A stretch of 38,447 nucleotides of DNA, taken from a bacterium (GTDB taxonomy: Bacteria; Bacillota; Clostridia; Lachnospirales; Lachnospiraceae). Below the pieces are notes generated by a model, which did no database searches, had not been told where the DNA came from, and saw nothing but the letters and a program-made list of their open reading frames with translations. A program made the translations under genes and the position numbers. Below are positions 24,177 to 32,598 of the stretch, piece by piece. The stretch is taken from assembly GCA_030539495.1 (NCBI GenBank), contig JAUNRX010000020.1, positions 1 through 38,447 of the forward strand, read 5' to 3'. Positions within the stretch are counted from its first letter, which is position 1. Every line of letters starts with the position of its first letter.

Positions 24177-24885
24177 GATAGCTCTTTCCCATGTAAAGAA
24201 GTCATTTGGAACTGCTGAAATATTAAAGGACATTTCACTGGAGGTCAAGAAGGGGCAGGTAGTAGCTCTTCTTGGTCCAAGTGGAAGCGGCAAGAGCACC
24301 ATCTTTAATCTGATTACTAACCTGATTACTCCGGATGAGGGAACAATTACAGTGGATGGAAACGTTGGCTATATGTATCAAAAGGATACGATGGTGCCTT
24401 GGAAAAAGGTAATCGATAATATAGCCCTGCCATTACGTTTTCAGGGAATGAACAAGCGTGAGGCAAGAGAAAAGGCAATCAGCTATCTTGATACCTTTGG
24501 CTTGTCGGGATATGAAACTAAGTATCCATCTATGCTTTCCGGTGGGATGAAACAGCGTGCCAATTTCTTAAAGACCTATCTAACGTCCAATGACATTATC
24601 TTATTAGATGAACCATTTGGAGCATTGGATTCAATGACAAGAAAGAGAATGCAGATGTGGCTGTTATCAGTGACTAAAGAGATGAATGCAACCATCTTAT
24701 TAATCACCCATGATATTGAGGAAGCAATCTTTCTTGCAGATCAGGTATATGTATTATCAGATAAGCCTGCAACGGTGTTAGGACAGGTAGCCGTGGAATT
24801 TGAGACAGAACGAACAGAAGCAACCGTATTAGAAGAACGCTTTATTTCTTATAAGAAGAAAATCACAGAGATTTTGGAATTATAA
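24157..24885 (+). CDS. thiZ: ThiZ: ABC ATPase of the pyrimidine-precursor importer
   Basis: A 242-residue ATPase of the nitrate/sulfonate/taurine type. Walker A is GPSGSGKST, the Q-loop is YMYQKDTMVPWKKVIDNI, the signature is LSGGMKQRANFLKTYL, Walker B is IILLDEPFGALD, and the switch histidine is in LLITHDIEEA. The signature has Ala-Asn-Phe where Val-Ala-Ile is usual. The start overlaps thiY by 20 bases, so translation is coupled. No clear terminator follows. Confidence 0.93.
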   Translation: MSTYQNKIALSHVKKSFGTAEILKDISLEVKKGQVVALLGPSGSGKSTIFNLITNLITPDEGTITVDGNVGYMYQKDTMVPWKKVIDNIALPLRFQGMNKREAREKAISYLDTFGLSGYETKYPSMLSGGMKQRANFLKTYLTSNDIILLDEPFGALDSMTRKRMQMWLLSVTKEMNATILLITHDIEEAIFLADQVYVLSDKPATVLGQVAVEFETERTEATVLEERFISYKKKITEILEL

Positions 24886-25024
24886 CCATATTATGAAGTT
24901 ATTAACTCCTCTTCCATATATATTATATTTCATAAATATTAACTAAATGTTACAATAATGTTAACTTGAAAAACACATTTGTTAACAACTATGTAACAAA
25001 TGACCAAAAAAGAGGAGAGTAATT

Positions 25025-25567
25025 ATGAAAAACTTCAAAAAAGTAATTTTAGCAGGAGCAATGTTATTATCAGTAGGAACGATGTCTGTTCCAACAGCGA
25101 GTGTATCCGCAGCAAAAGCGAAATGCAACACAAACGTTACTTCAACTCAATCTAATACAAGTAAAAAATTCACATCCGGTAACTTATGTTATAAAGTGAC
25201 AGGCAATAATACTTGTACGGTAACAGGATTATCTAGCCAAGGTAAGAAATCATCATCTTGTTCTATTCCAACAAGTGTAACTTGTAACGGTAAAAAATAT
25301 AAAGTTACTTCAATTGCAAACAATGCATTTAAAAATTGTGATAATTTAAAATCAGTAAAAGTATCCAACTGCGTAAGCAACATTGGTGCAAATGCATTCA
25401 AAGGCTGTGATAGCTTAAAAAATGTAACATTAGGAAAAGGCGTTTCTAACTTAGGAAGCAATGCATTTTCTAGCTGTAATAGTTTAAAATCGGTAAACTG
25501 TGGTAGCACAATCAAAACACTAGGAAGCAACTGTTTTGGTAACTCTACTTGCAGAGTAGTTCGATAA
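25025..25567 (+). CDS. Secreted Cys-rich protein with BspA-type leucine-rich repeats
   Basis: A 180-residue protein with a signal peptide ending near VSAA (residue 30). The mature part carries LRR_5/BspA-like repeats from about residue 95: IANNAFKNCDNLKSV, IGANAFKGCDSLKNV, LGSNAFSSCNSLKSV, then a capping LGSNCFGN. It has 12 cysteines, mostly one per repeat and in the N-terminal cap, which is unusual for a Gram-positive secreted protein. BspA-type repeats usually mediate adhesion to surfaces or proteins. There is no LPXTG or cell-wall-binding domain, so it is probably released. GAGGAG precedes the ATG. Confidence 0.87.
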   Translation: MKNFKKVILAGAMLLSVGTMSVPTASVSAAKAKCNTNVTSTQSNTSKKFTSGNLCYKVTGNNTCTVTGLSSQGKKSSSCSIPTSVTCNGKKYKVTSIANNAFKNCDNLKSVKVSNCVSNIGANAFKGCDSLKNVTLGKGVSNLGSNAFSSCNSLKSVNCGSTIKTLGSNCFGNSTCRVVR

Positions 25568-25580
25568 TATAGAGTATAAA

Positions 25581-25617
25581 AAATGAGCAGGGACAAAAGT
25601 GTCTCTGCTCATTTTTT
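25581..25617. terminator. Bidirectional terminator between the LRR gene and a chemoreceptor
   Basis: AATGAGCAG-GGACA pairs with TGTCT-CTGCTCATT around a short loop, flanked by A and T runs. The two genes converge on it. Confidence 0.85.
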
Positions 25618-25619
25618 CA

Positions 25620-27356
25620 TTATACTGTAAAGAAGGAAAGTGTCTTTGTAAGATCATCAATAAGGGTTTGATTGTCTTTTAGCCCTTGTGCCGTTTTTAG
25701 CATAGTAGCTTGAAGTTTATCTGTTATTTGAGTTACCTCTCCCATGTCTGTAGTGTTTTTCGCTAAAACTTCAGCCATCATTTGAATGGAAGCCGTTACA
25801 TCGGATACTTGCAGTTGTAATTGCTCTGAGTTTTTATGGAATCCAGACATTAATGTTTGGAATACTTCTGCATCATTACTATACTGCTCTGCCGTAGATA
25901 CCAGCGTATCGTAATCAGATAGTACATCCGTATTTAGATATTCAATAATAGAGGAAACCAGAGTAGAGAAACCATCCATAGCATCTAAGATAATCGTATT
26001 TACTGTACTGATTTGGGATGCTGTCTTCGCACTTACATCGGCAAGTGTTCCAATTTCATTTGCAACGATGGCAAATCCTTTTCCATGTTCACCGGCTCTT
26101 GCAGCTTCAATGCTGGCATTTAGGGAAAGCAGGTTGGTTTGGGAGGAGATTGAAATAATATCTTTTGTCAGTTCATTAATTTGATAAATGGATTGTGACT
26201 TAGTAAGTTGTGCTTGTAAATCTTGATTGTACTGTTCAACTAATTGCAACATAGTTTCTTTATTTTCTAGGGAAGACTCTTTTAATACTTTAGCATGTTC
26301 CTTGATTGTCTCACTATGGGAAGATTGCTCTTTTGCCTGTGCGCAAATGCTTGTTAAGAATGCAAGTACTTGGGAAGTAGAAGCATTCATGGATTCCATA
26401 GAAGATTGTATTTCCTCCATAGAAGCACAAAGTACTTGGATTGAAGCATTAATTGTTGTCACCTGGTTATTGTTTTCCTCAAAGATATCTACCGTAGAAT
26501 TTGTAAATTCAGTTATTCCATTGGTTGTATGAAGAACCTTTTCAATGGAAGAACGTATTTTTGTGGTGAAACCGTTAAATGTCTTAGCAATTAACTCTAA
26601 TTCATCCCCTGAATGAACATCCAGCATTTGAGTAAGGTCGCCATCCTTTTCAGAAAGATCTTCCACTTTATCAATAACCGTATATAGATTTTTTTGTAGT
26701 TTACGTGTTAATAAATAGCTTAAAGTCAGGAACAATAGCCAAACGAATAGTATGACAATGGAAAGAATGACAACCATGGAAGTTAACTCTTGTGAGATTC
26801 CCTCCGCAGAGAAATCAATGCCAACAACACCAACAATTTCTTTCTGACTATTGTAGATAGGTGCATACCCTGAGATATATTGTCCCCATTCATCTTCTGT
26901 TATATCTTCATCGGCTGTTACAGTACCTTCTAATGCTTTTTGTAAGCTAGCTGTGGCATCGTAAGTTAAATGCATAGAGTTAGCATTGTTTAAATAGTCA
27001 TCAGAAGAAAGGACGAAATGAAGTTCCGCAGGATTAGTCGAGGAGAGTGTGTAGACGAATTGAACTCCTTTGATGTTTAGGAAGCTGGTAAGTAACTCTT
27101 GCTGACGAATAAATTCATCCGAAGTAATATCCTCTTTTGTATAAAAGGAATGTCGATCTCCATCAACGCACTCTGCTATAATAGAGGCAGATTCTTTTGC
27201 TTTTATTTGAACAGAAGATAAAAGACGATGTAAGGAATACTGGTAAATACCATACATACATGTGATACATACAATAGTAACAGCAATGGAAACGTAGATA
27301 AGGATCTTAGTAGAGAGCCCCATCTTCCTTGTTTTAGTATTTGTTCTTTTATTCAT
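25620..27356 (-). CDS. Methyl-accepting chemotaxis protein with extracellular sensor
   Basis: A 578-residue receptor. It has an N-terminal helix (residues 17-38), an extracellular Cache/PDC-like domain of about 155 residues ([25 protein letters not shown] is its final strand pair), and a second helix (about 193-215). A HAMP region follows, then the cytoplasmic signalling coiled coil with hairpin tip [20 protein letters not shown] and [15 protein letters not shown]. Ligand binding cannot be predicted. The ATG has AAAGGAG seven bases upstream. ACCGATAA lies 47 bases upstream on the same strand and resembles a flagellar sigma factor -10 box, but I see no matching -35. Confidence 0.93.
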   Translation of the reverse strand: MNKRTNTKTRKMGLSTKILIYVSIAVTIVCITCMYGIYQYSLHRLLSSVQIKAKESASIIAECVDGDRHSFYTKEDITSDEFIRQQELLTSFLNIKGVQFVYTLSSTNPAELHFVLSSDDYLNNANSMHLTYDATASLQKALEGTVTADEDITEDEWGQYISGYAPIYNSQKEIVGVVGIDFSAEGISQELTSMVVILSIVILFVWLLFLTLSYLLTRKLQKNLYTVIDKVEDLSEKDGDLTQMLDVHSGDELELIAKTFNGFTTKIRSSIEKVLHTTNGITEFTNSTVDIFEENNNQVTTINASIQVLCASMEEIQSSMESMNASTSQVLAFLTSICAQAKEQSSHSETIKEHAKVLKESSLENKETMLQLVEQYNQDLQAQLTKSQSIYQINELTKDIISISSQTNLLSLNASIEAARAGEHGKGFAIVANEIGTLADVSAKTASQISTVNTIILDAMDGFSTLVSSIIEYLNTDVLSDYDTLVSTAEQYSNDAEVFQTLMSGFHKNSEQLQLQVSDVTASIQMMAEVLAKNTTDMGEVTQITDKLQATMLKTAQGLKDNQTLIDDLTKTLSFFTV

Positions 27357-27501
27357 AAAACTCCTTTACCCTTTTAGGGATTAGATAATATAGATATATT
27401 AATTATCGGTGAAATTGGGGAAGATTGGGAGTGGTAAAAACTGGGTGACAAGCATGAAGAATACTGGGAAAAACTACCTCTAAAATAGTGCTGTTTTTCT
27501 G

Positions 27502-27530
27502 TTGACAAAGGAATTGAAATACGATAAACT
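27502..27530 (+). promoter_or_regulatory. Promoter of the tRNA-Gly/tRNA-Arg pair
   Basis: A perfect TTGACA, 17 bases, then TAAACT, with the -10 box 33 bases before tRNA-Gly. Confidence 0.75.
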
Positions 27531-27562
27531 ATACAAGCGTCACAGGTAATCACCTAAGACAT

Positions 27563-27633
27563 GCGGGTGTAGTTCAATGGTAGAACACTAGCCTTCCAAG
27601 CTAGATACGTGGGTTCGATTCCCATCACCCGCT
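27563..27633 (+). tRNA. tRNA-Gly (anticodon TCC)
   Basis: A complete cloverleaf. The acceptor is GCGGGTG with CACCCGC, the anticodon arm is CTAGC-CTTCCAA-GCTAG, and the T-arm has GGGTTCGATTCCC. The discriminator is T and CCA is not encoded. It is transcribed with tRNA-Arg 23 bases downstream. Confidence 0.96.
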
Positions 27634-27656
27634 TTGTAACGAAAGTTGCAACATAT

Positions 27657-27730
<74 letters not shown>

Positions 27731-27747
27731 GTTTCATAACTGTGAGG

Positions 27748-27785
27748 AAAGCCATAAAAGAGTAATTTCTTTTATGGCTTTTTTT
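27748..27785 (+). terminator. Terminator of the tRNA pair
   Basis: AAAGCCATAAAAG pairs with CTTTTATGGCTTT and is followed by a T run. Confidence 0.88.
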
Positions 27786-27786
27786 G

Positions 27787-27825
27787 ATACATAGGAAACT
27801 TCTCTTCAAGAAGCCTCCTATGTAT
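27787..27825. repeat. Long palindrome after the tRNA terminator
   Basis: ATACATAGGA and TCCTATGTAT pair perfectly, with CTTCT/AGAAG inside and a CTTC loop. It directly follows the tRNA terminator. The ten bases ATACATAGGA recur at about 28745, after aroD. The role is unknown. Confidence 0.65.
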
Positions 27826-27955
27826 TAAAAAAGCACCCTGAATATGAAGAATACATAACATGCTATCCTAATTGTCTAAACCTATGGTAAAATGGTAAAA
27901 ACAAAAATGAAACACACACAGCAACAGCAGATTATTTTCACTGAAGGAGGAACTT

Positions 27956-28729
27956 ATGAAGCAGGCAGTAACCGTTCGTAATGTAGCAATTGGAGAAGGA
28001 ATTCCGAAAGTATGTGTTCCCATCGTAGGAAGAAATCGAGAAGAGATCTTGGCTGCGGCAGAAGAGATTAAGACAATTCAAGCCGATATCGTAGAATGGC
28101 GGGTTGACTGGTTTGAGCAGGTAATGGAACTGAAACAGGTAAAAGAGATGGCAAAAGAGCTTAGAGAGACTCTTACAGACTATCCCATTCTATTTACCTT
28201 CCGAACCTCAAAAGAGGGAGGAGAAAGAGCAATTAGCGTGGCGGATTATGCGGCATTAAATAAGGAGATGGCAGCAACCGGATATATTGATTTGTTGGAT
28301 GTGGAAGTATTTACAGGAAATCAGGTAGTTTCTGAAATTATAGAAGAGGCACATCGTAACCAGGTATTTGTAGTGGCATCCAATCACGAGTTTACAATGA
28401 CACCACTTAAAGAAGAGATTGTACGCAGATTAAGAAGTATGCAGGAGCTCGGGGCAGATATTCCAAAGATTGCAGTTATGCCACAGAGTACCGGAGACGT
28501 ATTAGAACTATTACAGGCAACGGATGAGATGAGTACGAAGTATGCCAATGGACCGATTATTACCATGTCTATGGGAGCAAAAGGTGTAATTTCCAGAGTA
28601 GCAGGAGAAACCTTTGGATCTGCGGTAACCTTTGGTGCAAGCAAGAAGACAAGTGCACCTGGACAAATGGGAGTTGAGGATTTAACAGAGGTATTGAAGG
28701 CATTGCATAATAGCTGCAGGGAAGCGTAG
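27956..28729 (+). CDS. aroD: Type I 3-dehydroquinate dehydratase
   Basis: The 257-residue enzyme converts 3-dehydroquinate to 3-dehydroshikimate in the shikimate pathway by Schiff-base chemistry. Active-site residues match the characterised type I family: Glu47-Trp48-Arg49 (VEWRVDW), Arg83 (TFRTSKEGG), His144 (ASNHEFTMTP) and the Schiff-base Lys171 (IPKIAVMPQS). The C-terminal substrate loop is SMGAKGVISRVAGE through SAPGQM. The start has GAAGGAGG seven bases upstream. No other shikimate gene is adjacent, so this copy could serve quinate/shikimate use as well as aromatic synthesis. Confidence 0.95.
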   Translation: MKQAVTVRNVAIGEGIPKVCVPIVGRNREEILAAAEEIKTIQADIVEWRVDWFEQVMELKQVKEMAKELRETLTDYPILFTFRTSKEGGERAISVADYAALNKEMAATGYIDLLDVEVFTGNQVVSEIIEEAHRNQVFVVASNHEFTMTPLKEEIVRRLRSMQELGADIPKIAVMPQSTGDVLELLQATDEMSTKYANGPIITMSMGAKGVISRVAGETFGSAVTFGASKKTSAPGQMGVEDLTEVLKALHNSCREA

Positions 28730-28744
28730 ACAGTTCCCTGTTTT
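28717..28744 (+). terminator. Terminator overlapping the aroD 3' end
   Basis: CAGGGAA pairs with TTCCCTG and is followed by TTTTA. The left arm lies in the last aroD codons. Confidence 0.65.
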
Positions 28745-28811
28745 ATACATAGGAAGGACAAAAATTGAATATAGTTAGTAACAAAGCCACAACATAGAGA
28801 GGGGATTTATT

Positions 28812-30191
28812 TTGACAAGTGAGTGGAACTATTCAAGTGATCGAAGGGGAATGGCAACCTTTATTCACGGGTGGTACTATTTACGATTAGAGGGCAGTCC
28901 TTATGAATGCGGTTTACAACATGGAGAGTTGCTTGCGAACTATATTAGTGAGACCATTGCAAGGATGAAACGCCTTGTCTATGTAGAAACAGGACTTACG
29001 TGGGAATATTTTAAGCAAATGGCTTATGATAATTGGAAAGACAAACTGTATCAGGAGCTTACAGAGGAGTTAAATGGAATTGTAGACGGAGTAAATAAAA
29101 GGGTACAGCAAAAGATTGAGTTTCAGGACTTATTACTGTGGAATGGCTATACTGAGGTCGTAAGTTATTGGTACCCATCTCATGGAGTAGAAATATACAA
29201 GGACGTTACAAATGGTAAAGTTACATCAGGAAGACAGTTTCAAAGCAGAGCAGAAGATTCCTGCAGTGCATTTTTAGCGACAGGAAGCTACACGAAAGAC
29301 GGAAGCATTGTTGCAGCACATAATTCATTTGAGCCATTTGAGAATGCCAGGTATTCGAATGTGATTATCGATATTACTCCTTGTAATGGACACTCATTTA
29401 AGATGCAGTCCCAGCCAGGGTATGTACATAGTATGACTGATTTTTATGTGACGGATATTCCAATGGTGATTACAGAAACGACGATCGGAGGATTTTGTGT
29501 CTATGATCCCGACGGAGTTCCGGAATTTGTACGGATACGAAGGGCAGTACAGTTTTCCAATTCCCTTGAGGAGTTTGTAACGATTATGCTAGACAGGAAT
29601 TCTGGCGGATATGCAAATACCTGGCTAGTAGGGGATTACCGCACCAATGAGATTATGCGTTTTGAACTAGGACTTAATTATTATGCAGTGGATAAGACAA
29701 GTGATGGGGCGTATGCAGGCTTTAATGCTCCATTAGATCCAAGGATACGTAATCTAGAGTGTAGCAATTCAGGATTTGCGGATATTAGAAGGCATCAGGG
29801 GGCAAGACAGGTAAGGCTTCCTAAGCTTCTTGATAAGTTTCGTGGGATCATTGATGAAAAGATTGCAAAACAGATTATATCCGATCATTATGATGAGTAT
29901 TTGAATAAAGTAAATCCATGTTCCAGAACGATATGTGCTCATTATGAATGTGATCCAAGAGAATATATGAGCCAGCCGGGAAGGCCGCTTCCATTTGCAC
30001 CTAGAGGCGCGATCGATGGCAAGATATGTACAAGACAGTTTGCTTATTGCAGAGGCTTTGTTGCAAGATATGGGGCACCATGTGGAAAAGAATTTGATGC
30101 GGAGAAGTTTTTTAAAGAGCATCCTCAGTTTCTATATCTAAAGGAGTTTATTATAAGTCGTCCATCTGAGCCATGGACCTATTTTGGATAA
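28812..30191 (+). CDS. Phospholipase B-like Ntn hydrolase
   Basis: A 459-residue protein of the phospholipase B-like (PLBD) / C45-type N-terminal-nucleophile hydrolase group. These cleave amide or ester bonds after self-processing at a cysteine. The expected nucleophile is Cys151 in EDSCSAFLATGSYTKDG, followed by IVAAHNSFEPF. The PGYVHSMTDFYVTDI and MVITETTIGG motifs match the PLBD pattern (PG..SS.DDFY....L...ETT). There is no signal peptide, unlike the lysosomal relatives, so it should be cytoplasmic. The TTG start is supported by GAGGGG seven bases upstream. The C-terminal region has a Cys-rich stretch (NPCSRTICAHYECDP). Substrate unknown. Confidence 0.78.
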   Translation: MTSEWNYSSDRRGMATFIHGWYYLRLEGSPYECGLQHGELLANYISETIARMKRLVYVETGLTWEYFKQMAYDNWKDKLYQELTEELNGIVDGVNKRVQQKIEFQDLLLWNGYTEVVSYWYPSHGVEIYKDVTNGKVTSGRQFQSRAEDSCSAFLATGSYTKDGSIVAAHNSFEPFENARYSNVIIDITPCNGHSFKMQSQPGYVHSMTDFYVTDIPMVITETTIGGFCVYDPDGVPEFVRIRRAVQFSNSLEEFVTIMLDRNSGGYANTWLVGDYRTNEIMRFELGLNYYAVDKTSDGAYAGFNAPLDPRIRNLECSNSGFADIRRHQGARQVRLPKLLDKFRGIIDEKIAKQIISDHYDEYLNKVNPCSRTICAHYECDPREYMSQPGRPLPFAPRGAIDGKICTRQFAYCRGFVARYGAPCGKEFDAEKFFKEHPQFLYLKEFIISRPSEPWTYFG

Positions 30192-30269
30192 GGAAAGTGC
30201 TAAGAATAGCGGAGGTTTTGATTGGAGATACTACATGCTGATAAATAGATAAAGAGAGGCTAGAGTAGC

Positions 30270-31763
30270 ATGAACCAATCAATATGGTCAAAGGAGGAGC
30301 GAGGCATAACGTATCCTCCTAACACGACCAACCGAAACGTTGAGGTAGCAGTGATCGGTGGCGGATTAGCGGGAATACTGACTGCTTATTTGTTACAGCA
30401 GCAAGGCCTGCAAGTAGAAGTATTTGAGGCTGAAACCATAGGAACAGGCATGACGGAGAAGACAACAGCAAAGATCACAAGCCAGCATCGATTAATTTAT
30501 GACCGATTAATCAGCCAGTATGGACTGGATAAGGCAAGAGAGTATGCAAGCCGGAACGAGGCTGCAATTGTTAAGTATGAAGAGATTGTAAATAAGTTGA
30601 AGATTGACTGTGGATTTAAGAAAGAGTCTGCTTATGTCTATACAACCAAGGAGCCAACAAATATAAAAAATGAAGTAATGGCGGCTAAGAAATGTGGAAT
30701 AAATGCATATTACACAACGAATACGGCATTGCCATTTGAAGTGACCGGAGCTGTCTGTTTTCAAAATCAGGCATCGTTTCACCCAATTAAGTTTCTTAAT
30801 ATCATTGCAGAGAAACTAACAATTAATGAAAAGTCTAGAGTCCTTCGTATGAAGAAGCATGAGCTTGAAATTGTGAGCCTGTCAGACGAGGGAGAGGAGA
30901 AAACATATCAGGTAAGTGCCAAATATATTGTAATTGCAACCCACTATCCAATGATTAACCATCCAGGATACTATTTTACAAGAATGCATCAAGAGAGATC
31001 CTATGTCATAGCTGTAAAGAGGAAGGAAGCTCTTCCTTATGGAATGTATATTGGTGAGTGTGATCAGGATTATTCCTTTAGAAAGTATGAAAACTATGTA
31101 TTAATTGGAGGCATGGGACATCGTACCGGATCTGCCAAGAAGAAAGATCATTATGGCGAATTAATTCGGGCAGCAGAGAAGTATTATCCAGGTGCTAAGA
31201 TTGAGTACAAGTGGTCCAATCAGGACTGCATAGCCATTGATGAGATCCCCTATATTGGACGATTTTCAAAGCGGTATCCGGATGTATTCGTAGCTACTGG
31301 ATTTAATAAATGGGGCATGAGCAGTTCCATGGTATCAGCAATGATGATCAGTGAGGCTATCGCCGAAGGAAAGCGCAATGATGATTCCATATTCTCTACT
31401 ACACGGTTTCAATATCAGGCATCCAAAAAGAATATAAGATCCAATGTAAGAGTAACTCTAAAGCGACTTTCTCTTCAAAGCTTCCTTTTACCAAAGGGAA
31501 AATTATCTGACTTAAGGCCGGGAGAAGGAAAAATCATTCGCTGCGGACTACAGAAAGTTGGGGTATATAAAGACGAAGGCGGAAAGATATATGCAGTAAG
31601 TACAAGATGTCCGCATCTAGGATGCATGCTGGAGTGGAATAAGGAAGAAAAATCCTGGGACTGTCCTTGCCATGGCTCAAGATTTGACTATAAAGGAAAG
31701 TTATTGTCCAATCCATCGGTAAAGGATTTAAAATCAAAGGAAAATAAATTAAATAGCAAGTAG
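30270..31763 (+). CDS. FAD-dependent oxidoreductase with C-terminal Rieske domain
   Basis: A 497-residue fusion. Residues 25-380 are a DadA-type FAD-dependent amine or amino acid oxidoreductase. The dinucleotide site is VAVIGGGLAGILTAYLLQQQ, with the family segment EKTTAKITSQH after it and the late FAD contact ATGFNKWGMSSSMVSA. The last 90 residues form a Rieske [2Fe-2S] domain with both ligand pairs, CPHLGCMLEW and CPCHGSRFD. The same architecture is seen in Bacillus YhfW-type proteins. The Rieske centre presumably passes electrons from FAD to an acceptor. The substrate is unknown. The gene follows the phospholipase B-like gene by 78 bases on the same strand. Confidence 0.92.
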   Translation: MNQSIWSKEERGITYPPNTTNRNVEVAVIGGGLAGILTAYLLQQQGLQVEVFEAETIGTGMTEKTTAKITSQHRLIYDRLISQYGLDKAREYASRNEAAIVKYEEIVNKLKIDCGFKKESAYVYTTKEPTNIKNEVMAAKKCGINAYYTTNTALPFEVTGAVCFQNQASFHPIKFLNIIAEKLTINEKSRVLRMKKHELEIVSLSDEGEEKTYQVSAKYIVIATHYPMINHPGYYFTRMHQERSYVIAVKRKEALPYGMYIGECDQDYSFRKYENYVLIGGMGHRTGSAKKKDHYGELIRAAEKYYPGAKIEYKWSNQDCIAIDEIPYIGRFSKRYPDVFVATGFNKWGMSSSMVSAMMISEAIAEGKRNDDSIFSTTRFQYQASKKNIRSNVRVTLKRLSLQSFLLPKGKLSDLRPGEGKIIRCGLQKVGVYKDEGGKIYAVSTRCPHLGCMLEWNKEEKSWDCPCHGSRFDYKGKLLSNPSVKDLKSKENKLNSK

Positions 31764-31767
31764 GAGG

Positions 31768-31817
31768 AAAAGTGTATTTTACCTAGCTTTATGATAAGCA
31801 GGAGAAATACACTTTTT
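31768..31817 (+). terminator. Terminator of the oxidoreductase gene
   Basis: AAAGTGTATTT pairs with AAATACACTTT, with GCTT/AAGC inside, and ends in TTTTT. Confidence 0.82.
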
Positions 31818-31905
31818 ATATATTGAAGATACTTTGTTCGGTAACAAGACAATCATAGAGGGCATAGAATAGATTGAGCATAGTATACGTGGGAGGTCAT
31901 TTTGG

Positions 31906-32466
31906 GTGAGGAATACGTTTCTTTGCACAACATGCATTCAATTAATCGATGGAGTACCCGTGGAAAAAGGGAGGTCTGGATTTATGCTTGGCCGAGACGA
32001 TCAAGGAAGCCATGCAATGTATTTATATGTCCCCTTAGAAGGGTGCGTTACTATAAAAAAGATAAAGCAGGCAAGGTTGTACTTATATCTAACTGAGAAT
32101 AATGCAGATCAGCAGAATGAGCAGCGATATCAGATTATTCCCACGAATCAGACGGTAAATCCCTATTCAAAAAATGATATTGTTCCTCTTATATGGAATC
32201 AGCCCGATTATATCGGTATAGCAAGTATAAAAAGCTCTATTTTTATAATGGATATTTCCGAATTGGTAAAGAAATGGGTAAAGTCACCCAGAAGAAATTA
32301 TGGAATGATAGTAGAACCTTTTATGGAGACAGAGAGTGTGTCAATTGTCGATATGGAAAAGAAGCAAACTTGTCCTTATATTTACATAGAAGAAAGAAAA
32401 GAGAAGAAAAAAGAGAATAGAAAGGTTGAGGTTATTGGTTCAATTAAGGGAATAAAGCAATTTTAA
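31906..32466 (+). CDS. DNRLRE-like domain protein of unknown role
   Basis: A 186-residue protein. The central part (about residues 45-135) reads like a single DNRLRE/carbohydrate-binding-type beta-sandwich: IKQARLYLYLTENNA, then IFIMDISELVKKWVKSPRRNYGMIVEP, where the D-[IV]-[ST]..V..W....N.G pattern is typical. There is no signal peptide, which is odd for a domain usually found in secreted proteins. The C-terminus is a highly charged Lys/Glu stretch. The GTG start is set by GGGAGGT eight bases upstream. I am moderately sure of the domain and cannot assign a function. Confidence 0.6.
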   Translation: MRNTFLCTTCIQLIDGVPVEKGRSGFMLGRDDQGSHAMYLYVPLEGCVTIKKIKQARLYLYLTENNADQQNEQRYQIIPTNQTVNPYSKNDIVPLIWNQPDYIGIASIKSSIFIMDISELVKKWVKSPRRNYGMIVEPFMETESVSIVDMEKKQTCPYIYIEERKEKKKENRKVEVIGSIKGIKQF

Positions 32467-32598
32467 TACAAAAATAATGTTAAAATTATTAAATATAAAT
32501 AAAATTATGCAATTTGCTCTGTATAAATGGCGAAATAGTCCGATATAAATATATGGAAAATAATTTAATTTATTGCTAGAAGTACTAAGGGAGAGAAA

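Noticed and set aside
25189-25596. A 135-codon minus-strand frame opposite the leucine-rich-repeat gene
   Set aside because: It mirrors the repeats of the real gene, which has a signal peptide, a ribosome site and a recognised repeat motif.
27403-27410. ACCGATAA upstream of one chemoreceptor, and CCGATATA (32540-32547) upstream of the other, as flagellar sigma factor promoters
   Set aside because: Both -10-like motifs lie about 50 bases before the start, but neither has a TAAA-type -35 at the right spacing, so I did not call promoters.
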